Shown here piece by piece: positions 14,263 to 24,594 of a stretch of DNA of 46,674 nucleotides (positions are counted from its first letter, which is position 1; each line of letters begins with the position of its first letter). Where the stretch lies: the IMG/VR virus record IMGVR_UViG_3300044695_000344, positions 1 to 46,674 of that record. One strand, written 5' to 3'. The notes beneath the pieces were generated by a model, which did no database searches, was not told the DNA's origin, and saw only the letters and a list, made by a program, of their open reading frames with translations. Source of the stretch: a virus. The translations under genes and the position numbers were made by a program.

Positions 14263-17094
14263 ATGTTAAAACAATTCTACGAGAAAGCATTACCAAGTCA
14301 GGGTGTCTATTGTGTCGGTGCCGCCATCAATGGACGGATGAAGCACCACTTCTCAAAGACGCTCGACGGAGTTCTCGAAACAATCGAGAAGCTCAAGAAC
14401 AAAGGCTATGACCTCTTCACAGCGATGGGGACATTCGAAGGGCATAGCCGCAAAGCCGACGACTGCTTGTATGTCAGATCATTCTTCATTGATCTGGATG
14501 TAGGCGAAGGCAAGGAGTACGCGAGTAAAGAGGACGCACACCTCGCGCTCTACAAACTGCAAGGGGCGGCGGACTTACCGGACCCCGTGGTAGTTGACTC
14601 AGGCGGCGGCATCCATGCGTACTGGATCATGGACACAGACATCCCCAAGGATGAATGGAAGCCAGCCGCAGAAGCATTCAAGGCGCTTTGCCTCCAGCAC
14701 ATTGCGATTGACCCCGCTGTCACGGCAGACACCGCGCGGATCATGCGGTGCCCGGAGACATTCAATCAGAAGACAGGCACTCCTCGCCCAACATCGGTCA
14801 TCACCGATGAGATACACGTCTATAGCTGGGAGGAGATGAAGAAGTTTCTGGGCGCACCGGAACCTCAGAAGCAGGATGTGTTGGCGACTGTCAGCAAGGG
14901 GTTGGACGACGACACCCGCGCCATGCTCAAGCTGGACAACTTCGCCAAGACCTTCGACACCTTGGCTGAGAAAAGTCTGAATGGTGTAGGTTGCCACCAG
15001 ATCACAAACATCCTGACCAATGCCGCAACGCTTGAGGAACCCCTGTGGTGGGCGGGGCTGTCGATAGCGAAGTTTTGTGACGATGGAGCCACCGCCATCC
15101 ACAAGATGTCTGAGGATCACCCTGAATACAACTATGAAAATACAGAAGAAAAAGCAAGTCGCTTTCCTGCTCCACGCACCTGCGAATGGTTCCTCAGCAA
15201 CTACCCAGACCACTGCGAGGGATGCCAGCACAGAGGAAAGATCACTTCCCCCATCGTCCTTGGCAAAGAGTTCAAGCCAGCCCCCGCGACAAATAAAGAG
15301 GAATCAGTTCGGCAGGACAAGGGTGCCCAAGCAGTTCCTGATTTCCCAGAGTTTCTGTACCCCTTCATGCGAGGGTTGAACGGCGGCATCTACTACCAGC
15401 CACCAGCGAAGTACAACAAGAAGGGAGAGAAGATTGAGCAAGACCCCATCCTTGTCTTGCCGCACGAGTTCTTCCCCGTCCGCAGGATGTTCAGCAAGCA
15501 CGACGGCGAATGCCTGTTGATGCGCTTGGAATTGCCCCGCGATCCGGTGCGTGAGATTCTTGTACCGATGAAGCATGTGTACGCGCAAGACCAATTCAAA
15601 GCGCTCATGTCCTCCAACGGCGTGTTTGCCTCAGCGGAGAAACTGCCACACCTTATGAACTACGTAATCAAGTGGGGTCAGTACATGCAACTGACCGACA
15701 AAGCAGAAGTCATGCGGATGCAGATGGGTTGGACTGAAGATATCAGCGACCCAGAGTGGGAGAACCGCAGCTTCGTGATCGGCAAGAAAGAGATACTGCC
15801 CACCGGCGAAATAATCGACGCGCCTGCATCGCCCTTTGTGCGCGGCCTCGCTAAGTTCCTCGTACCCCAAGGCACGTATGAGCGCTGGCGTGAGTCAGCG
15901 GACTACCTGAACAAGCCCGGCTTTGAGCTTCATGCGTTTGCGATGCTGTGCGGTTTGGCGTCTCCGTACATGCCATATACGTCCACTTCCGGCGTGACTG
16001 TGTGTCTTCTAGGAAAGTCTGGTACTGCCAAGACCGGTGCCATGTACGCTGGCCTGAGCAACTGGGGCAATCCCAAAGAGCTTAGCGTGTTGGACTCAAC
16101 GGACAACGGCATGGTGGGGCGCTTCCTTGGGTTGCACAACATCCCGCTTGGCGTTGATGAGATATCGAACAAAGACCCGAAGATTCTGGCGCAACTGATC
16201 CACAAGATTTCCCACGGCAAAGCCAAGATTCGGATGCAGGGGTCTGTCAACGCAGAGCGTGAGCACGAGATGTCTGCGTCGATGATCGGCCTCATGACTA
16301 CCAACCAATCCGCTTACGGCAAGCTAGAGGTGCTGAAGGCTAACCCTGACGGTGAAGCTGCGCGGATGATTGAGATGTTCATCAGACGCCCCGCGCTGTT
16401 GGAAGGCGACGGCGGCACCACTCTTGGCAAACACATCTTTGATGCCTTCAGGCTGAACTACGGACACTCCGGGCCTCGCGTCATACAGGCTGGCCTACGC
16501 ATGGGCGACAGCTACATCAGGGAGCGGATCAACTATTGGGATGAGCGCTTCGTCAAAGGTTTCGGTGAGGATGTGACTTACCGCTTCTACCAGAACCTGA
16601 TGAGCGTGGTCGGCATGGTTGGAGAGCTAGCGCACAAGGAGAACATCATTGACCTCGACGTTGATCGCGTGTTCCACGAAGCCGTGCTGGAGATGATTAC
16701 CATCAGGGACAAGGTCGTCAAGGTCAACCGCACCGACTACCCGTCTGTCTTGGGCGACTATGTGAACAAGAACTTGGGCAACATTCTGGTTATCAAAGAT
16801 GGTAAGGTGGCTATGGAGCCGCGTGGCCAGATCGTAGGGCGCATCGTCAGTGACGAGAACCTCATGCAAATCTCCAAGACGGACTTCAAGAAGTACTTGG
16901 CAGAACGCCAGATCAGTTCCCGCGAGTTTGAGTTTGAGATGCGCGAGAAGAACCTGCTCATCGACGATAAGAAAGGGCGCTTGACCACCGGCTGGAAGGC
17001 CGCGATCCATGTGGACCCCGCCTACTTGTACTGGTTCAAGACGGAACTGCCTGATGATTTCTTTGCTAACGCCAACGCAGATAACGGAGCCTGA
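14263..17094 (+). CDS. Primase-helicase (AEP-like primase plus DUF927-type P-loop helicase)
   Basis: 943 residues. The N-terminal 200 residues look like an archaeo-eukaryotic-type primase: FFIDLDVG (D77, D79), SGGGIHAYW (H118) and ARIMRCPETFN. A zinc-binding stretch C307-x10-C318-x2-C321-x-H323 followed by GKITSPIVLG is typical of this phage family. The C-terminal part is a P-loop motor with Walker A GKSGTAKT (584-591), Walker B PLGVDEIS (D632, E633) and sensor-1 MIGLMTTNQS. It would both unwind the fork and lay primers for the family A polymerase. The start at 14263 has only a weak ribosome binding site. The end overlaps the next gene by 41 bases. Confidence 0.85.
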   Translation: MLKQFYEKALPSQGVYCVGAAINGRMKHHFSKTLDGVLETIEKLKNKGYDLFTAMGTFEGHSRKADDCLYVRSFFIDLDVGEGKEYASKEDAHLALYKLQGAADLPDPVVVDSGGGIHAYWIMDTDIPKDEWKPAAEAFKALCLQHIAIDPAVTADTARIMRCPETFNQKTGTPRPTSVITDEIHVYSWEEMKKFLGAPEPQKQDVLATVSKGLDDDTRAMLKLDNFAKTFDTLAEKSLNGVGCHQITNILTNAATLEEPLWWAGLSIAKFCDDGATAIHKMSEDHPEYNYENTEEKASRFPAPRTCEWFLSNYPDHCEGCQHRGKITSPIVLGKEFKPAPATNKEESVRQDKGAQAVPDFPEFLYPFMRGLNGGIYYQPPAKYNKKGEKIEQDPILVLPHEFFPVRRMFSKHDGECLLMRLELPRDPVREILVPMKHVYAQDQFKALMSSNGVFASAEKLPHLMNYVIKWGQYMQLTDKAEVMRMQMGWTEDISDPEWENRSFVIGKKEILPTGEIIDAPASPFVRGLAKFLVPQGTYERWRESADYLNKPGFELHAFAMLCGLASPYMPYTSTSGVTVCLLGKSGTAKTGAMYAGLSNWGNPKELSVLDSTDNGMVGRFLGLHNIPLGVDEISNKDPKILAQLIHKISHGKAKIRMQGSVNAEREHEMSASMIGLMTTNQSAYGKLEVLKANPDGEAARMIEMFIRRPALLEGDGGTTLGKHIFDAFRLNYGHSGPRVIQAGLRMGDSYIRERINYWDERFVKGFGEDVTYRFYQNLMSVVGMVGELAHKENIIDLDVDRVFHEAVLEMITIRDKVVKVNRTDYPSVLGDYVNKNLGNILVIKDGKVAMEPRGQIVGRIVSDENLMQISKTDFKKYLAERQISSREFEFEMREKNLLIDDKKGRLTTGWKAAIHVDPAYLYWFKTELPDDFFANANADNGA

Positions 17095-17272
17095 GTGGGT
17101 GTTCCCATTTCAGGGCATGGCTGTGGGGGACAGCTTCTTTATCCCCACACTCCGTCTAGCCGAGATGATGTACGCCATAGACAGCGGAGCCAAGCGCGCC
17201 AAGATCAAAGTGAAGTGCTACATCACAGTCAAGGATGAGCACATCGGGATTCGAACTTGGCGCACTGGCTAG
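17054..17272 (+). CDS. Small conserved phage protein, 72 aa
   Basis: The ATG at 17054 is chosen, though ATG 17009 is also in frame. The product contains WVFPFQGMAVGDSFFIPT and a basic AKRAKIKVKCYITV strand segment, a compact small fold that I recall from many phage genomes as an uncharacterised protein. It is the last gene of the + strand arm, and its TAG shares the CTAG at 17269-17272 with the stop of the giant - strand gene. Confidence 0.65.
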   Translation: MISLLTPTQITEPEWVFPFQGMAVGDSFFIPTLRLAEMMYAIDSGAKRAKIKVKCYITVKDEHIGIRTWRTG

Positions 17273-20200
17273 CGGTCTAGGCCGTAGGCTTTGAAGTCCT
17301 GCACCATCTGGTGCTTAAGGATGTTCTGTTCCATCGTAGCCATACGCAGCATGCTTTCGCGGTCTTTCGGGGACAATTCGCGCATGTTGCGAATCTCTTT
17401 GGCCTCGTTACGCAGCTTGTTCAGCTTACCCTGCCGCGCCCGGTACGCATCAACTATGTATCCGTGCAAAGGGTTCTCAGCTTCGTACTCTGCATACAGT
17501 GCCGGGTGCTGAGTCTTGAGCGTGTTCATACGTTTATCAAGCTCAAGAATCTTCTTCTCCATCTCGCCGTACTCGCGGGAGTCTACGTTGACCTTGGCAC
17601 CAAAGAACGACCCGAATAGCGGTAGGTCAGTTTTGATGTTGAAAGCCTTCTCTTTCTTGTCCAGATCGACCCAAGAGTAGCTAATCTCGCCCACTTTTGC
17701 CAGACCATCAAGGTAGCTGTTAGCGAAGAAGTAAAGAGTGTTGGGCGAGATGTCTATATAACCAAGGCTCTTCCTGAAGAAGAGGTCCGATGCGTCTTTG
17801 TACGCTTCAGGGATGCGGTCACCACCTGTATAAGCATCGCCCATGCGCCGGGTAGATGCACTGTTGATGGCTTGACCGATACCGTTGGTGTTCATCACCC
17901 ACTCAACACCGGGGCGAAGAATGCTAGGAGTTATGGTGTCAATCGCCCATTTGGCTGGAGACTCAGTAGGGGGAATCCTAGACAGCGGCAAAGGCAGGAA
18001 CGAATCAGCGAGAGAGGTGACTATGTTGCCAAAAGCCTCTTTGAACGTAGACGCGCCCGCCGTCAGACCCGCAATTTGCGCCCCGATTGCTGCAAACGCG
18101 CCAAGACCGAAGCCCCACGGAACTTGGAACACAACATCGCGCCCGATACCCACAGTCTGCGAGACGCTGTTGGGGATATGGAAACGCACGAAGCGAGTCC
18201 ACTGCGACATGTTGTCATTCTTGACGTTGTTGCGTTTCCACTCGTCGTCAGGAGACATGAGCATCGACATGTAGTACAGCATCATACCGGAACCAATCAA
18301 TGCCCCAACCATGATCTGCGCGCTACGCTGTTGCTGAGCGTAGTTGGTCTTGAACTCAGCTAGGGCTTGTGGGTTATCGCGTATGTTAGCTGGCAGATCT
18401 TTAAGGGCCATGCTCAGCGGTCGGAACGCAGGCAAAGTTGCCTCAGCCGCACGCACGGCACCCGTTGCCGAGGCGCGGATAAACATGTACATAGCGCCCA
18501 TCCCCCGTGCGTACTCACCGGCTTTTTCAAAGTTGGCAAGGTTCTTAGTCCAAGCCGCTGCTTGAACACCTGCGGCACGGTCAGCCGCTCCCTCTGTCAT
18601 CCCTTTAGCAATGTTCTTTTTCACAAGCTCCTGCTTGCGCAGCGAAAAGGCAGCGGCGCGGCTAGTGAACTCAAACATGTTGTTCCACACGTCGACGAAC
18701 TCGTTGAAGCCATCAACCTTGTCCATGATTCGGCGCTTGCCTAACTTGGTATTCAGGTCTTGCAGATTGGACTTGAGCGAGAAGCTCTCCAGATAAGTCG
18801 TCTTACCACCCCGCCGCAGGTACTCAACCATGTCCCGAACAAACGGGTCTTTGCTTGCTAGGTCAGCAAGCATGCGGCGACTCACGGGATCGCCCTTCTC
18901 ATGCAAAATGGCTACCTCTGCTGCTTTGCTAAGCCCGTTCTTGACCACTGCTGCGCTAATAGCCTTGATGTACTGAGCGGACTTCAGCGGCCCAAGCTCA
19001 GCGCCCATAGTCCATGCGTTGGTCAACGCATCGCGCACAAAGTTCAGCGGGGCAAAGTTGTAGTTGTACCGGGTGTGCATTGCACCGAAGAACCCCGTCA
19101 TGGAGTTCAGCATGTCAAGCGTAGGCGCCGCTTCCCGATATGAATAGCGCAGCGCGTTCAGAAGCTTCGGGTCTCTGATTCTGACAATGTCAATCGACCC
19201 GTCCGGATTGTAGACAAAGATGTTGTTGCCACCCTTGAACTCCGTCAGGTCAACGGTGTTGCGCTCCGCAAACTCAATGTGCTTAGCAACTTCACCGTCA
19301 ATTACACCCGTACCAGTTGGGTTGAGCTTGTTTGAATTAAGCGCGTTTTTAATCGACTGCATGTAGTTGCGGCGACCAGCGCGACCAGCGGAGCGGAAGG
19401 CATCGCTCATCATCTGCAAGAACGGGTTGTCAGAAGTGCTGAAACGCCCATCTGCCGCGTGTTCAATTTCCTGCAACTCTTTGCCGGTAGCCTTGTTATC
19501 AAACGATGTGTACTCGTCGACCACAGAGTGCTTGGACACGCCCTTGAACGGCATGTAGTGTTGGTAGTTGTACATGCCCACCAAGTTCGACACAGGGTAT
19601 GACCAGTAGTTGCCGATCTTGTTTAGTTCGGAAGTGATCTGTGTGATCTCCCTTGCCTCAGCAAAGATTCTGTCTAGCACTTCTCTTTGTTTGTCGGGCA
19701 GCGCTTGGTACTCTTGCCTACGCAAGTTGACTTCGTCTTGGTTGATACCCAACACGTTATAGAGAGACGAGTCCTTATTGATGTCCATGACCTTGATGCG
19801 TTGGCGCATGCGGTCGTTCTTGATGCGAGGACTGTCACCAGCAGGGTCTGCGTGGTTGTTGGCTAGGGCGGTCAGCTCAGCCCACAGTTGTTTTTGCTGT
19901 GCTTCAGTCAGTTCAACACGGTCTTTAATACCGGGCTTGCCTGTGCGGGGGTCTCCCATGATGTCGATACGGCGCTGCGCAGCACTGATCTTCTTGCCGT
20001 TGTGCATCAGGTTCGCAACAGTACTCAGCGGCACGGAAAGAACCCACTTCACTTCACGGCGCTCAGGTTCGTGGAACATCTCCGAGAACATGTGCAGATC
20101 AATCATTGCGTCATCAAGAGATTTTTTAGCCACCTCGATGTATTCACTGACGGACTTCTTGAGGTTGTCCATCGGCACGCGCAGATAGTTGTTCACGAAG

Positions 20201-23200
20201 TTACGCGCTTCGCCAGTTGCAAGGTCTTTTTGCTCGTCGAAGTTGTTGAACGCACCATCCATGTCTCGGTTGATAAGACCAGCCATGTCCTGCTTCTTGA
20301 ACAAACTACGAGACTCAACAGTTTTGTCTTGGAACCGACGGACAATGTCGCGCCACCCGGGAGCGGTAGTCACCGCTCTCCAAATTCTTCCGGGCGCAGA
20401 AACAACTTTTTCCTTGGCGCTGAGCTTGTAGAACTGTCGCGTCTGAGCGTTGTTGACGCCACCCTTGCGAACCTCTTCCTCACTAGGGGTAGGTTGTGCC
20501 GCAGCAGGGGCAGGGGTAGCGGGGGCGGCAGCCGAGACTTTCTTCGGCCTCTTAGCGTACAACTCAGCGTCGATACCTTCCTTACCCGCCAGCCGTTCGA
20601 TGTTGCCTTCGGGTGCCTCAAGGATCACGCTGACCATCTCTGACGCTTCCAGCAGCAGATTGCCCTTGTAGCCGGGCTCGCGCAAGATGCCGCGCTTGAG
20701 GTTCGTGATACCGTTTTCGTAAGCAACGTACTCTGCGCTGTCAATGTCCTTGATCTTGGCTTCGTATTCTTCGCCTTCTTTCTCAAACAGCCCTTCGATA
20801 TCAAGCGCAGCCTTTTCGTCAGCGGTCAGCTTGCGTTCTTTTTCCAGTTTGCCAATCGCTCGGTCAAACTTGTCGGCTTCTGACAGAACAGGTTTTTTAG
20901 TTGCCCCAGCTTCGTCTTCTCCAACTTCGTCTTCAATTTCTTGAATGGCTTTCTTGAGCTTCTCCTCAAAAGCCCGCTTCTCTTCCCCCTTGCGCTGGAT
21001 GTCTCTTTCTTTTTCTTCTCTGAGTTTCTTGTTGAACGCAGCAATGGCGGCTTCTCTGGCTTTGCCAGTAAGGTTGCGCCCGGGATTTTGCACCTTGTTC
21101 TTGATGCCTTCGCCCGACGATGTGGGGACAAGGAACAGATACTTGGTCGCAGTCTGGCCCGGTTTGAACAGCTTGTACAAGTAGGCTATCGTGCCGGTGT
21201 ACGCATTGAACAAGTTGTCCATGAAGGCGTCGTATACCTTTGCGCCTCCTGTTTGCTCACGATGCTTGGAGAGTTCGGTCTGCTCTTCATCTTTTGCGGT
21301 GACCGTCGCTATCTTGCCGACTTGTTCCTGCGCCAACGCAAGTTGGAAGTCCATGTCCGTCTGGGAGTAAGCGACGAACTCGTACAGGTTTTCAAACGCA
21401 GGAGCGAACTTGGGGTTAGAGCCAAGCCGGGCCTTAGCCATAGCCGCAATCTGGACAAGGTGCTCGACTGCTTTGCGTGCATGCGGGGCCAGCTTAGAAG
21501 CATCCGTATAGAACTGATGGATGATCTTTACCGTGGCAGCATGCAGTAGCTCGTGCAGGATAGTGGCTTCATCCAACCCGTTCGGGCCAACAAACATTGT
21601 GTTGGTTTTCGCGTCGTATCGTGCAAGTTGGTCATAGACCATGTTCTCGTCATACACGACGTTGACTTTGAGTCCTTCCACATCCAACAGCCGCGCCGCA
21701 AGGTTGCGAAACACGCCCATAGCGATGGAATCGCGGATTTGGATCTGCTTGCCCTCCGCATCGTAGAGCTTCATCCGCTTGCCGGTAAAAGATATCCTGC
21801 TCTTTACCAGCTTCAGGCCATTGCCTTCCTCTTTGATGTAGTCCAGTACGGCAGCGATATCACCAGCCAGCAGCTTCTTAAGAATGTTGTCCGGGAGAAT
21901 CTCTCCCTTGCCTGCGGGCTGAGACTTGCGGGCACGCTCCGCTGCATCCAGCATTTGGCGAGTCGCGTCGGTCTCCGCTTGAGACAAAGCTTCCGTAGAA
22001 GCCTGCTCAGCTTTCTCTTTTTGGATTTGCGCTTTGATAGCGCGAAACGCCATGTCCTGCTCAAGCGCGGTGTCAGTTTTGTTGATTGCGGCGTAGAGCT
22101 TCTTGCTGGCGTCCGACAAAGAGAACCAAGCAGGGAACGAATACGACAGGCCAGTCTTGCGCCCAAACGCGCCGCGTTCACGGTTATAGGATTCACGTGC
22201 CCCCGCTTCTCCTTCAAAAGACCCTTCTTGCACCCTACTACGGTACTCAGCTAGCTTTTTTGCAGCAGTAGCGTGTTGAGCGGCAGTGCCAGCGCCGGGG
22301 CGGGGCAAGCCTTCTTGGAAGTAAATACGGCGGTCTTCTGCGGAGAGTTCCTTGTACGCAGGCAAGTATTGGTCTTGCTCGTCCTTTTCCAACTGGTCGT
22401 TGTGAATTTTCCGAGCTTCTTCGTACGCTTCAATCTGAAGGTCAGGCGGCACATAGGCACCGTCTTCACGCAGAGTCTGTTTAGCGATGTCCTTCTCAGA
22501 GACCTCAGACAGCGGTTTGTCTTCCCGCAGCTTTTCAAAGTCGATGGCTTCTTGAATACGGGCGCGGAACTGTTTCGCAGTTTCATCGGCGCTGCGGTTC
22601 AAACCAAAAAGCTTGCCAAGCTTGTCTAGCTTCTGGTCACGAGCGATCTCCGCATCGGTGCGACGCGCAGACAAAGATGATTCATCGTCATCAAAGAGAC
22701 TGTTAAGTTCATCTTCGGCAGATTGCGCAGCGCTTTTCTTGGCGGGGGCTTTGCGTCGTTGCAGTTCTCGCGTGGCCGCTTCCCGAACTTCAGGAGAAGA
22801 GCTGTGCGATAAAAGAGATTGAATAGTAGCGTCGGGCAACCCAACGTATAAATCGGCGAGCAAGTCCACACTAGTGGGAGCTACTGGAGCGGGCTGTGCT
22901 CCTTTTCTTCCAGCAGGTTCTCCAGCAGGTGGTTCAGTAAGACCCACTCCACTTGGTTCAATCCTTTGAGTTCCTGCGGCACCGGGTGCAAATGAGGGCT
23001 CGCCAGCCACGCGAGGGCCTGTTCTACCTGCTGGGACGACAGGCACTGTAGTTGCGACACTTGGCGCTCCTTGTTGTGTGAGATGCCCACGGACGATGTC
23101 TAGCTTGGCTTGGTTGGAAGAATTAAACGGGAACGTGAGACCCAGCCCTTTGCCAATAACTTTCAGTTCGTCCCGCGTCATCTTGCCGCCAGCATCGACC

Positions 23201-24585
23201 TTGGCAATCAGGTCGTTGGCTTTCGTAGTGGCCTCGTCAAGACTGAGCTTGGCTGCTTGTGCAACGGCTGCGGCGGTGGCGTCTGCTTGCGCTTTGAGAG
23301 TAGTAGTCTCAGGGGCTGCGGCAGTTAGCGATTTGCCAGCCTTGTCCGTAGCTGGGACAAGCAGGTTTGCATCATCGGCGCTAGGCGCGGCAGGTGCGCG
23401 GCGTTTATCTTCTCCAGCGGTCGTGAAGTAAGTATCTCTTAGCGCCTCGTCATCCGGCTTGGTGGTGGGCTGTGACTCAAAGAACTCGCGCTTGGCCTTG
23501 TACGCCTCGCGGCCACCAGCCACAACTCCCATGCCAAGACCAGCAAGACCTTCAAGCGTGCCTTGCCCAACCACACCGCGCATGGTTGGTGTATCGAAGC
23601 CTTCGCGTTGCTGGGCGATGTTCTGAGCCATCTGCTCTTGGCCGCCCTGCAAAAACTCGGTGCCAAACTCTTTGCCGCCAGCAATAGCTGCTTGCTTGGT
23701 AACACCTCGCTTAGCCGCCAACTCAGCGGCTTGCTTAGACGACGCAGCAAGAGCGGTTTCCGTGGCGTCTTTCTTAACCGACTCACCGACAATGCGCTTG
23801 GCCAACTGCCGGGCAATGATGGGTTCAGCGCCAGTAGAACTAGAAAGCGCGCCAAGAATCGACCCGGCGAGGATCATGTCGGTGTTCTTGCCACCGTACT
23901 CTTGCGCTTCAACCGCGATCTTTTCGATCTGGGCCGGTGTCAAGCCCAGATTTTTTTGCTCTGAAAGAATCTGCTTAGTCGCGTCATAGACGGAACTCTT
24001 GACCGTGCCCGAACCCATCAACGCGCCAATACCAAGACCAGCAGCAGTCGTAACAGCAACAGGAGCGCCAACCACGAAAGCAGCCATAGACGCCAAGATA
24101 GCTGGCGCAGAAGTGCCTAGCGCGTTTACAACCAGATCAACAGGCGCTTCTTTGAAAGCCCGAACAGCAGCTATGACGTTAGAAGCGACACCTTGGTCTT
24201 CTGCCTCCTTCATGATCTGCGCCATGCGCTTGCTATCTTGCTTGGACTGTGCGCTGTAGAGTTCAGCGATCCAATCTTCAGCGCCTCGCAAATTCTTGGA
24301 CGCAGCAGAATCCGCACCAAATGCATCGGCGATCATGCGCACGCCGGTAACAGCGCCGCCGGTCAACTTCAGCGGAACGTCAGCGAACTGACGGAGCACA
24401 TTCTGATCTTGCGGCCTTGGCGGGGGCGCTGTAATGCCCCCCGTGGGAATTTGATCTACCGCAGACACAGGTGCAGTAGGTTTAGCTTCTTCGGTGAGCG
24501 GCACAAGTTCTCCCGTGAACTCACGGAAGGTTGGCTTTTTTGTCTCCAGCGGCTCTAATTCGCCAGTGAATTCTCGGACAGCCAT
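17269..24585 (-). CDS. Giant polyvalent / internal virion protein with HExxH and LPD38-like region
   Basis: 2438 residues, the largest gene here, with AAGGAG before the ATG. Residues 5-12 and 21-28 repeat EFTGEL(E/V)PL. Residues about 155-260 and 305-365 hold hydrophobic, Gly/Ala-rich segments that could insert into a membrane. A long charged Lys/Glu-rich middle follows. Residues about 985-1030 carry ILHELLHAAT (H1011, E1012, H1015), a zincin signature. The last 600 residues (FAPLNFVRDALTNAW at about 1847, hydrophobic segment near 2090-2112, Lys-rich coiled tail) resemble LPD38 of phage polyvalent proteins. Such proteins are thought to be packed in the virion and ejected with the DNA, like T7 gp16. 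It is the last gene of the structural operon. Confidence 0.75.
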   Translation of the reverse strand: MAVREFTGELEPLETKKPTFREFTGELVPLTEEAKPTAPVSAVDQIPTGGITAPPPRPQDQNVLRQFADVPLKLTGGAVTGVRMIADAFGADSAASKNLRGAEDWIAELYSAQSKQDSKRMAQIMKEAEDQGVASNVIAAVRAFKEAPVDLVVNALGTSAPAILASMAAFVVGAPVAVTTAAGLGIGALMGSGTVKSSVYDATKQILSEQKNLGLTPAQIEKIAVEAQEYGGKNTDMILAGSILGALSSSTGAEPIIARQLAKRIVGESVKKDATETALAASSKQAAELAAKRGVTKQAAIAGGKEFGTEFLQGGQEQMAQNIAQQREGFDTPTMRGVVGQGTLEGLAGLGMGVVAGGREAYKAKREFFESQPTTKPDDEALRDTYFTTAGEDKRRAPAAPSADDANLLVPATDKAGKSLTAAAPETTTLKAQADATAAAVAQAAKLSLDEATTKANDLIAKVDAGGKMTRDELKVIGKGLGLTFPFNSSNQAKLDIVRGHLTQQGAPSVATTVPVVPAGRTGPRVAGEPSFAPGAAGTQRIEPSGVGLTEPPAGEPAGRKGAQPAPVAPTSVDLLADLYVGLPDATIQSLLSHSSSPEVREAATRELQRRKAPAKKSAAQSAEDELNSLFDDDESSLSARRTDAEIARDQKLDKLGKLFGLNRSADETAKQFRARIQEAIDFEKLREDKPLSEVSEKDIAKQTLREDGAYVPPDLQIEAYEEARKIHNDQLEKDEQDQYLPAYKELSAEDRRIYFQEGLPRPGAGTAAQHATAAKKLAEYRSRVQEGSFEGEAGARESYNRERGAFGRKTGLSYSFPAWFSLSDASKKLYAAINKTDTALEQDMAFRAIKAQIQKEKAEQASTEALSQAETDATRQMLDAAERARKSQPAGKGEILPDNILKKLLAGDIAAVLDYIKEEGNGLKLVKSRISFTGKRMKLYDAEGKQIQIRDSIAMGVFRNLAARLLDVEGLKVNVVYDENMVYDQLARYDAKTNTMFVGPNGLDEATILHELLHAATVKIIHQFYTDASKLAPHARKAVEHLVQIAAMAKARLGSNPKFAPAFENLYEFVAYSQTDMDFQLALAQEQVGKIATVTAKDEEQTELSKHREQTGGAKVYDAFMDNLFNAYTGTIAYLYKLFKPGQTATKYLFLVPTSSGEGIKNKVQNPGRNLTGKAREAAIAAFNKKLREEKERDIQRKGEEKRAFEEKLKKAIQEIEDEVGEDEAGATKKPVLSEADKFDRAIGKLEKERKLTADEKAALDIEGLFEKEGEEYEAKIKDIDSAEYVAYENGITNLKRGILREPGYKGNLLLEASEMVSVILEAPEGNIERLAGKEGIDAELYAKRPKKVSAAAPATPAPAAAQPTPSEEEVRKGGVNNAQTRQFYKLSAKEKVVSAPGRIWRAVTTAPGWRDIVRRFQDKTVESRSLFKKQDMAGLINRDMDGAFNNFDEQKDLATGEARNFVNNYLRVPMDNLKKSVSEYIEVAKKSLDDAMIDLHMFSEMFHEPERREVKWVLSVPLSTVANLMHNGKKISAAQRRIDIMGDPRTGKPGIKDRVELTEAQQKQLWAELTALANNHADPAGDSPRIKNDRMRQRIKVMDINKDSSLYNVLGINQDEVNLRRQEYQALPDKQREVLDRIFAEAREITQITSELNKIGNYWSYPVSNLVGMYNYQHYMPFKGVSKHSVVDEYTSFDNKATGKELQEIEHAADGRFSTSDNPFLQMMSDAFRSAGRAGRRNYMQSIKNALNSNKLNPTGTGVIDGEVAKHIEFAERNTVDLTEFKGGNNIFVYNPDGSIDIVRIRDPKLLNALRYSYREAAPTLDMLNSMTGFFGAMHTRYNYNFAPLNFVRDALTNAWTMGAELGPLKSAQYIKAISAAVVKNGLSKAAEVAILHEKGDPVSRRMLADLASKDPFVRDMVEYLRRGGKTTYLESFSLKSNLQDLNTKLGKRRIMDKVDGFNEFVDVWNNMFEFTSRAAAFSLRKQELVKKNIAKGMTEGAADRAAGVQAAAWTKNLANFEKAGEYARGMGAMYMFIRASATGAVRAAEATLPAFRPLSMALKDLPANIRDNPQALAEFKTNYAQQQRSAQIMVGALIGSGMMLYYMSMLMSPDDEWKRNNVKNDNMSQWTRFVRFHIPNSVSQTVGIGRDVVFQVPWGFGLGAFAAIGAQIAGLTAGASTFKEAFGNIVTSLADSFLPLPLSRIPPTESPAKWAIDTITPSILRPGVEWVMNTNGIGQAINSASTRRMGDAYTGGDRIPEAYKDASDLFFRKSLGYIDISPNTLYFFANSYLDGLAKVGEISYSWVDLDKKEKAFNIKTDLPLFGSFFGAKVNVDSREYGEMEKKILELDKRMNTLKTQHPALYAEYEAENPLHGYIVDAYRARQGKLNKLRNEAKEIRNMRELSPKDRESMLRMATMEQNILKHQMVQDFKAYGLDR

Positions 24586-24594
24586 GCCGTCTCC

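Noticed and set aside
17240-17300. Bidirectional terminator at the junction of the two arms
   Set aside because: Only a short CTAG-CGGT-CTAG pairing with a bulge is visible and no T-run on either strand.
19888-20643. Open + strand frame of about 250 codons inside the giant - strand gene
   Set aside because: Antisense to a long gene with good coding character; its product is rich in His, Arg and Leu without any motif, and it lacks a ribosome binding site.
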